A stretch of 64,000 nucleotides of DNA from Bedellia somnulentella (Eukaryota; Arthropoda; Insecta; Lepidoptera; Bedelliidae). The notes under the pieces were generated by a model, which did no database searches, had not been told where the DNA came from, and saw nothing but the letters and a program-made list of their open reading frames with translations. The position numbers and the translations under genes are program-made. Where the stretch lies: positions 13,982,873 to 14,046,872 of the forward strand of contig OY755173.1 of NCBI GenBank assembly GCA_963576735.1, read 5' to 3'. This document shows positions 12,160 to 24,721 of this stretch, one piece after another. How positions within the stretch are numbered: the first letter of the stretch is position 1; each line of letters opens with the position of its first letter.

Positions 12160-15100
12160 CAAAATTAAATTTATCCTTTATTTATTAATATTTATGAATA
12201 AATTTATAATTAATTAATTTCAACGATTTAAGTACTTTTATTAATTTAGCATAACACTGAATATTATAATGACTTTTAAAAGATCCCAATGTTAATATGA
12301 CAATGTTCTTAATAAAGCTAATATGACACCCTGGAGCTTTGGTCGAGTTACATAAAATAAAATTTACAAAGATAAAAATATCATTAATAGTGTGATATAT
12401 TAATTAAAAGCGGAATAACATATTTTATCATGGAGGACAACACATTCGTATAAAATTATAAACATTAAAACGAACAAAATGAAAACGTAAGCAGGATATT
12501 AAAGACTAATACATTAACCGTATATTTTAATAACCAGGACTTTGAAATTTCGGTAATTTATTTTAGTCATTATTATGATAAATACACAATAAACATGCGT
12601 TGAAATATTTTTGACACAGTAGGTACATGTGCGAAATTTATAAGTAAAGTTTACCTATGTGAAGATGGTGCAATATATATTTTTGAATGGGATAAAAGAC
12701 ATTGATTTCCACAAACATGAATGGAATGTCAAATTGATTGATAACGATAACACGAATACTAAATTTCAATTTTTATATTTCCTGAGATTTTATAATGAAA
12801 ATGAATTAAATCCTTAAGGGGTCTTTATTGAGCACAAAACCAATGGACACTAACAATCTTATTCTTATAAATTGTTAGACTTCTTGTTCTATTGTATTCT
12901 ATTTTATAGCTTAAAATCTTAAGAAATAATTGTTGCGCTTAATTTATGAAGCTTTTTTGTTGAAATACTAGTCTCTGCCAATTTTTAAATAGTCCTATAA
13001 GTACTTGTTGTTCTTTTGATAAAGTTAACTAAACATTAGTATTTTCCTGTATCTATTTCAGCAAAACAATACAACTTAATAAATAGAGAATGCATGCAGT
13101 ACCATTTACTCCTATTTCTATGACAATCATACAATTTAATTATAAGGAATGCTTTAATTAGCTGAATACTTGTTATTATCATAAAGGTTTTTAATCAAAT
13201 GCTTAAGACTAAGCGCACCTACTGCTGTTTTTGAATCTTTTAAATAATTGATTTCAAGGACAAATGATAAGAACTTTTGCTTTTACAGATCGAAGTTTCA
13301 TCGTATGATATTCAATTGTGAATGAATGAATGAAACTAAAGCAGCTCAATTGCCATCAATAAATCATTCGGTCATTTGGTCATCATTAGAAAGCGAAGAT
13401 AACCGTTGCTGATTATTTAGTAGACCAACAATGACATAACCGTGATACAAAAACTAGCTTTGATTAGAAAAAAAGACATGATATCATTTAATAAGTGAAC
13501 AGCAAAAAGGGTGTGACACCTATTTTTAACATTACATATTTCAGTTCACAACTATGAACAAGGTGAGATTATCTCCAAAGCCAACTGTTCTTAGCTCTAA
13601 CATTTAAGTCCTTTCAATCTAAGTTTTTCTAACGGAATAAATGACCCATGAATAAATGTACCTCTAATCCTGCTACTTAGACCCTATCTACCAATTCGCT
13701 GCTTCAAAGAGACAACTTTAGAAATGTCATTGTCAATAAGTTAGTTACACCAAGTTAAGTTAAGATTAAGTTTTTATACCGTGATGCACAATATTTGTCT
13801 ACCTGACTATCTATCTAGGATATTCAAGAAATGAAACAATAATTGCTTTATCCGTTTGGCTTAAATATCAGAGATTTAAATATACTATTACTGGTAGAAA
13901 TGGCACAATAGTATTTATTGAAACAAAACGATTAGGTTTGTAGCATACCTGTCATCTTCACAGCCCATATATGTCCCCACCGAGGGGCTCGAGCGTACCC
14001 TAAGGGTGATTTGGCCTTAGTCCACTACCCTAGCCTAATGCGGGTTTGTTAACTTTTATGACTATCAGAGTTACTCTATCTAATGGTATATTTATGTTGT
14101 ATAGTAAATAGCGAAGTTGTGTGTGTTCTTTTATATTATCTAACTAATTGCATACTATAGTATTAATAGGCTCTTTTTAATACAGAACGTTATCATCTAA
14201 ACACATATTTATATTATATTTGGTAATTTATCAATTAGACTTCTACTGACTATCGGATGATACACTAGAACATGGTTGTATTTATCTTTAATTGTCATAC
14301 TATACGACGACCCAATATTAAGAGTGACAATTATTTACGTCAAAAGAGTAAACTGTAGAATGAATATGCGCATCATTTCAATAGATTTGACAATGATATT
14401 TCCGCTAAGAGAGCTTTACAGAGTTTTATCCTTATGGAAGGTGTAATTAAAACACTGACCTTCAGATTATTGTGCCAGAATATATCTACATTACGTACTG
14501 GCATGAGAATATTGAAGGCAAACTACATAACACCAAGATATTTCTATGAGTAGTACTATTGTCTTGATAAAAAATAAACATTTGGATACTGTAAAATGAC
14601 TAGTAATTTCTTATACAAACATTGGTTAATGATTTAAAAGTTAAGAATTTTTCATTGAGAAGGTATCAAAATAAAATACCGAATTAACTTTTTTGATTTG
14701 TCGAAACTAATTCCAAAAATAATTAATTGTTTTTGTGAATTATAACATCGTATAAATTATGCAAGCGAGATTCTAAAATTTGTATTAATTTGATTAAACT
14801 TTTGGAAATATAATTTTAAATGCTTAGCCAAATGTTTAACGTTTTAAATCTACTAAAATTACATCCCTACTGCAAAGTAGTTCTCTTATAAAATATTAAA
14901 AAGCATATTTTTTTTGAGAAAGGCCGACAATGATAAAACATCTACATATTTAACATAACTTGTGCATAGATTTGTCGAACTTCGTATACTGCCTTAAAAT
15001 TTAAGAGCAAGATGCCACATATCGCTCTCTCCTTCTCTCTATGACCAATTTTATATATATTTGCCTTTTTCTATCATCTCATGAAGTCCTCAACAACTCA

Positions 15101-15735
15101 GTTATAGACTACAAGCGTATCGCGTAAATATCATTAAAACTTAACGAATTCAAAGAAGAGAAGGAATTTTCATAAAACCGATACATATATATATATATAT
15201 GAAATCGGTGATACTGAGTAATTGACATTAAAATATAGCATACAAGCTGCAATAGCTCAAATATTATATCTTGTGCAATAAAGCTACGCAAATATGAGCG
15301 TATATTGACGTTCAAATATTACGTTTAAACATACATAGCCCAATGTTTTGTTATATGACGCAAATAACTTTTATTCTCCTTTGCTTTTACATAAAATTTA
15401 TGTTTTGACACATATTCATCTAAAAGGGTTTACCTTAATTTTTCGGCGAGAGTTCGGTGCTTATAAGGTATTTATGGCACCAGAGTAAGGATATAAAAAT
15501 AAGTAGTTTTCAAGTCGACGAGAATGATATATATGCAAATCACGAATCTAAAATATCAAAGATAAAGTCGCGTGGCTTATATTAGTAGCATAAGTTGGAG
15601 AAATGACAGATTTATTGAAGTCTTTTCATCGATATCCACTTTACACAACTTAATAATTTAGGCGTGATAGACTTCAAATAAAAACAGTATGTAAGGTTCG
15701 CCTACGAAATATTTGAACGTCCAATACTCAAAAAC
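12160..15735. other. AT-rich intergenic DNA
   Basis: No gene was recognised. It contains the repeat shared with 10143 (at 13960-14015) and a short (AT)n tract near 15183-15200. Its right edge is the 3' UTR of the NCKIPSD gene. Confidence 0.5.
15611..15616 (-). terminator. NCKIPSD: Candidate polyadenylation signal of NCKIPSD gene
   Basis: AATAAA on the minus strand about 120 bases after the stop codon at 15736; the first canonical signal downstream. Position is plausible but not tested. Confidence 0.45.
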
Positions 15736-18700
15736 TTAAGCTTTAAAATATTGCGGAAATTCATTAGAAATAGCTCTGACTAGTGATTGGTCATCCTTGC
15801 TACAATCGCCTTCCTCACAGAAAATTCTAGCGAAACATCTGAGTAGGTCATCTCGTCTATGGAGGTGGGATTCGTAGTCTGTGTTTCTGATTACACCCTG
15901 AAGGATTTTCAAGTATTCACTGCGACGCTGAAAGGAAGTAAAATGGTTTTATTAATGGATATTATTCATTTTATAGCACTGTGTTACTTGCGCTTGAGCT
16001 AATCGTTGAGTTCCGAGATCGTGAAAAGTGGTAAGCGATAGTTACTGCCTATTCCAATGGGAACTAATGGTGTCAGTGTATGTCATTAACATTATTTGCA
16101 GCCATGAAAGCCAAAAAATAGGCATCATACAAATATCTCCACAACGACCGATTACCATACTTATCATTCAATCTTACTCATACAACATCGTCCGCGAGTG
16201 AATATCTATCTATTATTGAATTATCTAATACCGTAAAGAGTTAAAGTTCGTAACTTTGTTTGTTCAGGGCTAATATTTTTATTATTTATTTATTCATCAC
16301 ATTTTACACACAACATTACAGACAATAGCCTATTGCGATGTTTACTTACAAAATGAGAAAACAATTGTAGTACTACTTATTGTAACATAACTTATTGTAG
16401 CCGTGTAGTGTCGGCTTAGAATAGCACTACCCCGTTTCTACCGATGGATGAACGTAAGAGGCGACTAACGGTATTGGGGCTTTTAAGGGATTTTTGGGCG
16501 ATGCGGTTGGAGACCCATCACCAACAACCTTTACTTTACCATCTATTCCCCACTCAACTTTCCAAAAGTGGTTGAGGAATTTCTAATTTCTTAGCTCTGA
16601 CTACCCCTTCTCGGGATTTATAGCCGTGAGTATATGTATGTATGTTATTGTAACAATGTTTGAACTATCTTTCTGTGAACTCACTCAACCTACAATTAAA
16701 AATATCGATATCATTAGCACCAATATTCAAGATGATAAGCGGGCGAGCAAATTAGTTCTACCGCTATGCGGCACCGACAGAGACGGGCCAAGATGACGTT
16801 CCGCGTATTTGTCCGGCACATTTAGCCCAATGATAGAAAGGATATCCGGGTTATCAACTTTGCCATTTAGTATTTTATATTAATATGTAAGAAGCGATAT
16901 TGTTCTTCTCACCTTCAATTGGTTGTTGGACATATTGAACCAATTACGAAAATTATTTCACAATCAGAAAGACACACAATTCAGGATTCTTAGCCCGAAG
17001 CCTAGTAAATCGTTACTCTATTGGTTAGAATGAGATTTAAGTATACGATACCATGTCAGTGCGACGGCTGTTTTATACATACATACATATACTCATGGCT
17101 ATAATTCATTAGAAGGTGTAACCAGAGCTAAGGAATTATAAATTCCTCAGCCACTTTTGGAAGTTGAGTGGGGAAAAGATCGTAAAATAAAGGTTTTTGG
17201 TGATAGGTCTCCATCCGCATCGCCCAAAAATCCAATAAAAAGCCCCAATACCGTTATACGATGCGTTATCTAGTTAAACAGTAGTGCTAGTACTATTAGA
17301 GTGTTTTAGGCGGTATATCTACTTAATTTTATAAGAGGTGTGCAATGATTAAAGAAACCGCTGATATTTTAACCATCCATTGCGAGGTTCATTAGTGTAA
17401 CTTTAATAATTGTGGGAGTTTCTTGTAATTGTAATACCTCAGCCAGTTTTGAAACGCTTTTGGTGTGCAGTGTCGTCTTAGTATAGCACTTACCGATCCC
17501 ACACATATTAGTTCCCTTTGGGGTAGGCAGAGACTATCGATCGCCACTTCATACAATCCTGGCAAACTTCTCAAACCTCATTTACATTAATCAATCTTCT
17601 CATACATGTGTTTTTTATTCTACATATGTTTATTATAAACGTACCGCATCTCCAGGTGACAAATCAGCCAGTTGTCTCACAACTATATCGATAGCCACTT
17701 TGATGTCGTTAGTGTAAAAATGTTCGGTGGTTTTCTTGCGACTAAACAGATCCATCACCAACTTCAATACGGAATGCGGGGGCTCTGGCTCGTGGTCGAA
17801 AATGCGTACTGGATCGTCTGTTGGGAATAAAAATATGTAGTGAAACAGATACATAGATAAAACATAAAAAGGGATAGCCGGAGCTTTAGAGTTAAGATTC
17901 GTCAGCCAGTTTTATAACACTTATGCTATGCAGGATCTATAGCACTAATCCACTTATTTCCTTTGTGTCGTACAAGGCGACTATTGGTATCGGGAATTTT
18001 TAAGTGGTTATAGGGGGATGTGGCTGGAAAATCCATAATCATTTACTTTACAATCTTTTGTCTACTCGAATTCCAAAAATTAATAATTTAATAGTCATAA
18101 AAATGCAAGAACAAACTAGTGCTTTCAAGTACTGAGCCTCTGTAGTTCATCTTCTTTATCACCAGAAAAGAGATATAAACACAGAGGTATTGCGCTCTCA
18201 ATGCTATAATAAAGTGTAAATAAATAATTATGTACGAACAAAGCACACATAAAAAGATAAGCTATAAACATGACTTATATAGTTGAAGTACCTATTAAAA
18301 ATTGTCTTCCTCACCTTCACGATTAAAAAGCAAGAGGACTTTCTCACAGAATATTTTAGCGATGTCCCGTGTTTCTAGCGCATTCAACAATAAGTTGTCG
18401 ACATTATCTTCGAACTGCAGATTGTACGCTAACAGCAAAGTGAGGAAGAGATCTGGAATTTGTTCGTCCACGTCTGTCTCTGGCGGGTTCTCGATTAGTT
18501 CTAGAAGAAACTGGGAGAATTCTTCGCCTAGTTGTTCTGGAATGATGTAAATGGAAATAAGAAATAGATTTTTTGGCAATACGAAACAAGAAGCAAATTT
18601 TCTAGTTTTGAAAAGACAGTCAAGTAGTACTTAGAAATTTATTCTTTGTCTCACAGTCAAGTTTAGATTAGAAAACAATTATTTCTCTTTCTGTTTCTTC

Positions 18701-21700
18701 TTCTAACTATGGCAATTTAACAATAAACCATTTCAATACATATTCAGTAATAGTTTTTATATCGTGCTAAATGTTTTAAAGATGCATTTATAGGGTGGGA
18801 GACTAGCGTCTCAATTGGATTTTCGGTAGAAGGAAAAGAAAAATAATTAATTTGGCGGTGTGCTTATAGGCTATTTTGACAACTTAATTAGTCCATATAA
18901 TTTTTTTAAAGGAAATCTAGTTGATAACTCCTTGCATGAATATTTGTCAGAATCATACAAATGGGAACTAATGGCGTGTATATATGTATAAATGCCATTA
19001 AACCCTAACTCTGTACCAAATATAAACTCTCTGAGTATATGGGAAGTACTAGTTCTATTTTGATGATCATGAGTGAGTGAGTGTGTCTATGTCATAAATG
19101 CAATGATTTTTTGGATTTTATGTATGTGATTATAGCTTACTGGATTACGATTTTCTATAAACGACGTTCTGGTTTTATCCAAAGGTTCTCAAGTAGGGGC
19201 CTGAAAATGCAGCGAAATGGTTTTAGTAAAGTGGGTAGGGCTGTTCTTTCTTACACTATTTTGGGTGATTTTGGGTAGAAGGAAAAGGAACATAAGTGAC
19301 GGTTTGCTAGTAGGCTATTTTGATCACTCAATTAGTACTCACAAACATCATTTGAGGAAAAGTGGTAGAATACACCCTGTATAATAGTTTGCCATGATTG
19401 TCCAAATAGGAGCAAATGGCGTGTGTATGTGTATGGTATTTAAAAACGTAACCTAGAATGCAAATCTATTACCTAAAGCACACATCATAAAACCATTGCA
19501 ACCAATCTTACCAAAATGCGTGCCCGGCAACTTGTCGTCCATAGAAAGCACCATAGATAGAAGTAGCGCCGAGTGAGAGACGGCTGACCGCTCTAGGGTT
19601 GTCGCGCATGTCCCGCGCTATCTCCGCCGGCAGGGCTGACAACGCTAGCGTAGCTAGGGCTGTTCTTTCTAAAGCACACATCATACAAAAACCATTGCAA
19701 CCAATCTTACCAAAATGCGTGCCCGGCAACTTGTCGTCCATAGAAAGCACCATAGATAGAAGTAGCGCCGAGTGAGAGACGGCTGACCGCTCTAGGGTTG
19801 TCGCGCATGTCCCGCGCTATCTCCGCCGGCAGGGCTGATAACGCTAGCGTAGCTAGGGCTGTTCTTTCTAAAGCACACATCATACAAAAACCATTGCAAC
19901 CAATCTTACCAAAATGCGTGACCGGCAACTTGTCGCCCATAGACAGCACCATAGATAGAAGTAGGGCCGAGTGAGAGAGACGGCTGACCGCTCTAGGGTT
20001 GTCGCGCATGTCCCGCGCTATCTCCGCCGGCAGGGCTGATAACGCTAGCGTAGCTAGGGCTGTTCTTTCTAAAGCACACATCATACAAAAACCATTGCAA
20101 CCAATCTTACCAAAATGCGTGACCGGCAACTTGTCGCCCATAGACAGCACCATAGATAGAAGTAGGGCCGAGTGAGAGAGACGGCTGACCGCTCTAGGGT
20201 TGTCGCGCATGTCCCGCGCTATCTCCGCCGGTAGGGCTGACAACGCTAATGTAGCTAGGGCTGTTCTTTCTAAGCCACACATTACACCGAACGCCTGGAA
20301 TTTTTAGTTATATTTGATTTACTGTTGTTGAAATTTTTTGTACTTTTGGCATAAAAATATAAATGAATATAAATTAATAATTTATAAAAATATAAATTAT
20401 GTATGTCTTTAAAAACTTATATTGTCATATGTCATGCTGGAGCACTACATCCTTCCCGTGTGTAATTTTCGAAACGACTAAGGGAATTGTTTTTTATTAA
20501 TTATTGATTATTTCTTTGAATTAATGAGGAAATCCAACACTAACAATCTTTTATTTCAAAATCAATCCCCACTCAATTCCCAGAAGTAGCAGAGGAATTT
20601 CTTCAGAACTCTAATCACTCCTTGGGATTTGCCATTGAGGTTCACAATATGAAATATATCAAATTATTACTGGCAATCTTGCTTTACTATTTGAGTATTC
20701 TGCAATGTTAACGTTAAAACTCACCTGCAGTAACAGCTGGCGCAGAGGCCATCTTGTCTCCATCTGATAGTATTGCACCAGGGTCGTGACGTACACGTAT
20801 TTGTGACTAGAGAGCACGTGTTGGGAGATATTCACGTCCGCGTTTGACTGGAATAAGATTATTTCACATCTTTTAAAGCATAAAAAGTTTTTGGTTTGGT
20901 TCACAAAGATAATTCGTATATTTATCCGTGTTATTTAGAGTATCTTGGTAAAAAATAAACATTGAAACAAGGTTAACACAGGAATTAGAACCGAAGAAAT
21001 CATAGGTCACACATAAAATATATATCTTGTTACATAATGTGAAAATATTTATGCATTAATGTGATAAATATACCCTTCCTATTATTGGTTGAACATCACA
21101 AAATCCTTAAGAGTCAGTAATAAAGTTTCATTTATTTACTCTAAATGGTAAACCAAATGGAAATACAAGTTATCTTTAACCACATAAACATTTTCAATCC
21201 AAGCACTCTTTTATCTTACGAACAAACTTACCATCACAGAAATGAGTTCCAACAACTGAGTTTGTATATCATGAGCGTCGTCATGCAATGCCCATCCTCT
21301 TTGCTGAGTATCGTTGGCAGCCTTAGTCAATGCGTTTAATGCTGTCATCATTCTCATCGCGTCTGCAGCTGCGTTGATCGCATTTTGGGGACAACTTATG
21401 ACTATTACTGATTTAAAAAAATGGACTTGTCTTGTATAATTACGATCGCGAAGTGTTTAGTAGGCGATTTCCGTTGAAAAGTTCTCGTTTCGTATCAGTG
21501 CTTTCCGCCAGGAGCGCTCAGTTTAAACATGCATTTTTCCAACTATGAGTAAGATATTTTAATTTTTTTAACTTACTTACCATCACAGAAATAAGTTCCA
21601 ACAACTGAGTTTGTATATCATGAGCGTCATCATGTAAAGCCCATCCTCTTTGCTGTGCATCATTGGCTGCTTTGGTCAAAGCGTTTAATGCTGTCATCAT

Positions 21701-24700
21701 TCTCATTGCGTCTGGAGCTGCGTTGATCGCGTTTTTGGGACATGTAATGTTGCTGTTGGCTTCGCGGAGTAAGGCATCCACTATGGATCTCGCTGCACCG
21801 CCGGGAAGGAATTCCTTATAAAGTAAAAAGAAAAATCGTTAGGGTTTTATTAGTGCCGTGATGGACTGTATGAAACATTCTTTCGTAGGCTTGAACAACG
21901 CTATGAAAACAAGGTTTTTTAAAATTCTGTGTCATATCATTGTTTCAATGAAATAACCATATTTTATAGCTAAGGTCAACGCATTTAATGCTGTCATCAT
22001 TCGCATGGCGTCTCGAGCTGCGTTGATCGCGTTTTAACTATTATAGTACCCCCATGGACAGTATGAATGGTTTTGCAAGCTTAAATGGCGCTATGAAGAT
22101 ACTGAACTTATAAAACAGCAGTGTCTTTGTAGCGCCAGCTACTCTCATTTAGAGGTGAACTATTTATCATTCAAGTCCGAGAACAAAAAAATTGACTGCC
22201 AACGATCCAAAGACAACTTTTAAATAAGATATCATACAACAATACAAAAACATAGATAATCACTCTTCCAAAGTTAAAAATACATACTCTTAATGAGGTG
22301 AGCACAGTTTCCACAGCTACTTTAGACATGTCGTGGCTGAGTTGAGTCTCTTTTCTGACAGCTTGGACTATGTCGTAAATGACGTTTGGTTTGATACTCT
22401 CGCTGCTGTCCTGGCTATCATCTTGATTGTCTGTGTCGGAGGACACTTGTTTTAACTGAACTATGCTTGACCTTCGACAGGCTGACTCTGCAAAATAGGT
22501 GAAAACATTCTGATATAACTATTTAAGGTTTGCAATCCATGGAGCCAAGATTGAAGGCTTCAACCGCAACTGCATATTAATTCAGACTCAACATAGACTG
22601 TTCATGCAGTTGAAATATATTGGGCAGCAAAATAGCGTAGTTATTAATAGCCATTTTAGGCCATTGACAGCGACTATAAGAGTGGTTCTTGTATGATTTC
22701 TGCCTAGCTGGCGAACACAAGGCGGCTAAGTAAGAAAGTTTCTTTTGCTTATCCAAATAATTAATATTGTTTCCCTGGCTTTTAGGAATCTTACGGCTAT
22801 TCTAAGTAAAACTGTACCATAGGCATAATGTTGCAGATAAGTGGTTACGCCGTATATATCAGATATTTTGGTAGGAGTATTATTTATTCTTAACATCTTG
22901 CTTTGCTGTAATTTCATAAGAGAAAGAGTTGCATTCATATGTTTGTTTTACAAATTGAGGACCACATTTGTTTTTTGTGCATAATAGACATTTTATTCAC
23001 CATATCTTTCCTTACAATGTGTTTAATAATTTTATCAACAAGTACAATTTTACTAAACAACACTTAATTTAAAATAAATTGCAATATTATACCTTTTATT
23101 ACATTAGGTGAATATGGCTCCTTATCATCGCTCACATTTGCCATTGACTGACCAGCACAAGGCTTTGCCTCAGTTAATGGTGACACTCCATTCGGTGGAC
23201 TATGATCATCTAATCTTGGTGGAGGTTTTGGCGCTGGTGGTTTCTTTGATGCTGGTTTCATAGTATGCTGTATAAGCCGTCTTTTTTCTTTTAGAAGATT
23301 TAACATCTCTTGTTTTGATGTTGAGCTCACAGGATCATCAGACATGTTTCTGATGCAGTCATTCAGAAATGAAACATAAAAGTCTGGATCTACCTGAATT
23401 AGAAATATATTGCACAAGTAAGTTTCTACTGCTAACTTTATGCCAAAAAAGGCAGCTGATTGTAAGTGTAGTTTTAGTTGAAGCAAAATGAATATACTGA
23501 TAACTTATATGAGTAAGTAGTATTAGAATATATAAGTATGGCTGCCTTTATGGGAAGAAACTGCCCACAGAGGGTCTATTGAGATAGTGCATGCAAACCT
23601 TCTCTAATATTTCGGACAAAATTGATTAAAACTATGATAGCTCAGTCGGGAGAACAACTGCCCATCATTTTATTCATTTGTCAAAAAATTACAATTGTCA
23701 ACTACAAAATTTTATGACTAGTTTTGGACTTCTTTAGCCCATATAATGTATAAAATACGAAAATATATTAATTCATGTTTTTTATTGTTTATTTACAGTT
23801 ACTCTAACATAGAATTTAAGTAAATATTTACTTACACCATATTGCTTATGACCTCTTTAATTATTTGAAATAAAGATTTATAATCATGTGCAAATATGTG
23901 TTTAACACATAAAGTCTAAATATGATTCTTAAAGAAATAAGCATTCCTCTCTAGAAAACTATGAACTAAACAAAAAATATTTGATTAGTGGTCCTCAATA
24001 TCTTGTAGTCCTAGTCACTAAAATTTAAAATTGAATATTCAATATAACATAACTGGATGCATGGATGGTTACACAATAAATGGACTCCATTATGAACAGC
24101 TACAAACCTTCCCAGGTATCAGTAGATTGATAAGTAAACAATGGCTGTAAAATACATATAAATAGATTTGCCATTAATTTTACCATAGCATGGTGAACAC
24201 CTGCAACAATTTATTTCTAACTATGTGTTTTTTATGGCCCCCCTTGTCTTTACTCCAACCATGACAACTAGTTGCATGTAACTATCTAATGTACTAAATT
24301 AAACTTAGTTGTGTGTGTGTAGTTAGAAAATTTATTTAACTTTTTAATGTACTAAATTAACTTAGTTGTGAGTAATTTTTTTAGCTCGATAAAAGTGCAA
24401 AAACTACGAGTGTCTCTTTGCTTTTCATAATTACCTTGATGGAGGCCACATAATTGGATGGTACAAAGCCCATTTGACCTTTTCTATTAACCACAGGCCA
24501 CCAATTACGTTGTTTTGCATTTGACTGCTGGAGAAAAAAGAAATCGCCTTCGGAAAAACTCAGGGTCTTTGAAAGTGTTGCCTCAAAATCATATAATGCT
24601 TTAAGCATTTCATTATCACCTAAAAATAATATATTTAATTTTATATAAATAATAAATTCCATTTTTAGAAGAATAAAATAGAAATAAAATATTTACCGAG

Positions 24701-24721
24701 TACAGGTTGCCCGTTGTCCAT
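15736..24721 (-). CDS. NCKIPSD: NCK-interacting protein with SH3 domain (SPIN90/WISH/DIP family), complete, 10 exons
   Basis: SPIN90 proteins bind Nck, N-WASP and Arp2/3 and control branched or linear actin assembly at the cell cortex. Exons (minus strand) are 24721-24697, 24619-24435, 23393-23093, 22487-22288, 21814-21581, 20847-20725, 20294-20111, 18536-18315, 17817-17645 and 15927-15736. All junctions are GT-AG and phases agree; the total is 1839 bases, 612 residues plus TAA (human about 720). Residues 10-70 are an SH3 domain (ALYDFEA, RNWWPV, FVPSNYV). Residues 116-130 are proline-rich (KKPPAPKPPPR). From exon 5 on is the SPIN90 leucine-rich domain (RGWALHDD, VQYYQMETRWPLRQLL, LPAEIARDMRD, PDLFLTLLLAYNLQF, DDPVRIFDHEPEPPHSVLK, ADLSPGDA). 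The ATG at 24721 is the only in-frame start before the SH3 domain. Introns are loaded with SINE and LINE pieces. Exons 5 and 7 have extra partial copies (see separate entries), so isoforms with more of the domain cannot be excluded. Confidence 0.93.
16399..16650 (+). mobile_element. SINE family A copy in NCKIPSD intron 9
   Basis: Full-length copy from GCCGTGTAGTGTCGGCTTAG to the GCCGTGAGTATATGTATGTATG-type tail, antisense to the host gene. Confidence 0.85.
17077..17262 (-). mobile_element. SINE family A copy, 5'-truncated
   Basis: Minus-strand copy starting with the ACATACATACATATACTCA tail complement and ending inside the CCCCAATACCGTTA region, so the first roughly 60 bases of the family are missing. 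Confidence 0.75.
17500..17625 (-). pseudogene. RTE LINE 3' end fragment
   Basis: The minus strand gives MRRLINVNEV, then EVCQDCMKWRSIVSAYPKGN, the last residues of the RTE protein also seen intact at 47146-47592. One stop interrupts it. A SINE A scrap (about 17440-17500) adjoins. Confidence 0.75.
18825..19450. repeat. Diverged direct duplication in NCKIPSD intron 7
   Basis: Segments 18825-19030 and 19262-19450 share the order GGTAGAAGGAAAAG, TAGGCTATTTTGA, CAATTAGT, then an RTE-like tail (AACTAATGGCGTG / GAGCAAATGGCGTG). They lie directly downstream (in gene orientation) of the exon 7 array, suggesting the same locus has duplicated repeatedly. Confidence 0.6.
19475..20294 (-). repeat. NCKIPSD: Tandem array of NCKIPSD exon 7 (about four units of ~200 bp)
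   Basis: The donor-side landmark ACCAATCTTACC recurs at 20100, 19899, 19700 and 19501 (steps 201, 199, 199). Each unit carries most of exon 7 (ERTALATLALSALPAEIARD...MVLSM), the donor GTAAG and about 40 intron bases. Only the first unit (20294-20111) has the true upstream acceptor. Units 1 and 2 are in the same frame with no stop between; units 3 and 4 share a 2-base deletion (GAGTGAGAGACGG for GAGTGAGAGAGACGG) that shifts the frame. The units are highly similar, so the expansion is recent or homogenised, or partly an assembly artefact. Confidence 0.9.
21232..21398 (-). pseudogene. NCKIPSD: Partial extra copy of NCKIPSD exon 5 (3' two thirds)
   Basis: On the minus strand it matches exon 5 from CPKNAIN to LLELISVM with the donor GTAAG kept and an intact reading frame (NDTQQRGWALHDDAHD). 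The 5' third and acceptor are missing; upstream bases offer no acceptor in the correct phase. Probably unused. Confidence 0.8.
21966..22036 (-). pseudogene. NCKIPSD: Short extra copy of NCKIPSD exon 5 centre
   Basis: About 70 bases match the exon 5 segment NAINAAPDAMRMMTALNALT (here ARDAMRMMTALNALTLA) without splice sites. Flanking intron bases (22036-22125) also resemble 21850-21940, so exon and intron were duplicated together. Confidence 0.7.
23634..23668 (+). repeat. tRNA-like SINE head fragment
   Basis: TGATAGCTCAGTCGGGAGAAC matches the A-box head of the SINE family B (25559, 57727). Only the head is recognisable in this NCKIPSD intron. Confidence 0.4.

Noticed and set aside
19707..20282. 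191-codon open frame with internal repeats as a separate repeat-protein gene
   Set aside because: It is read-through of tandem copies of NCKIPSD exon 7, including intron bases.
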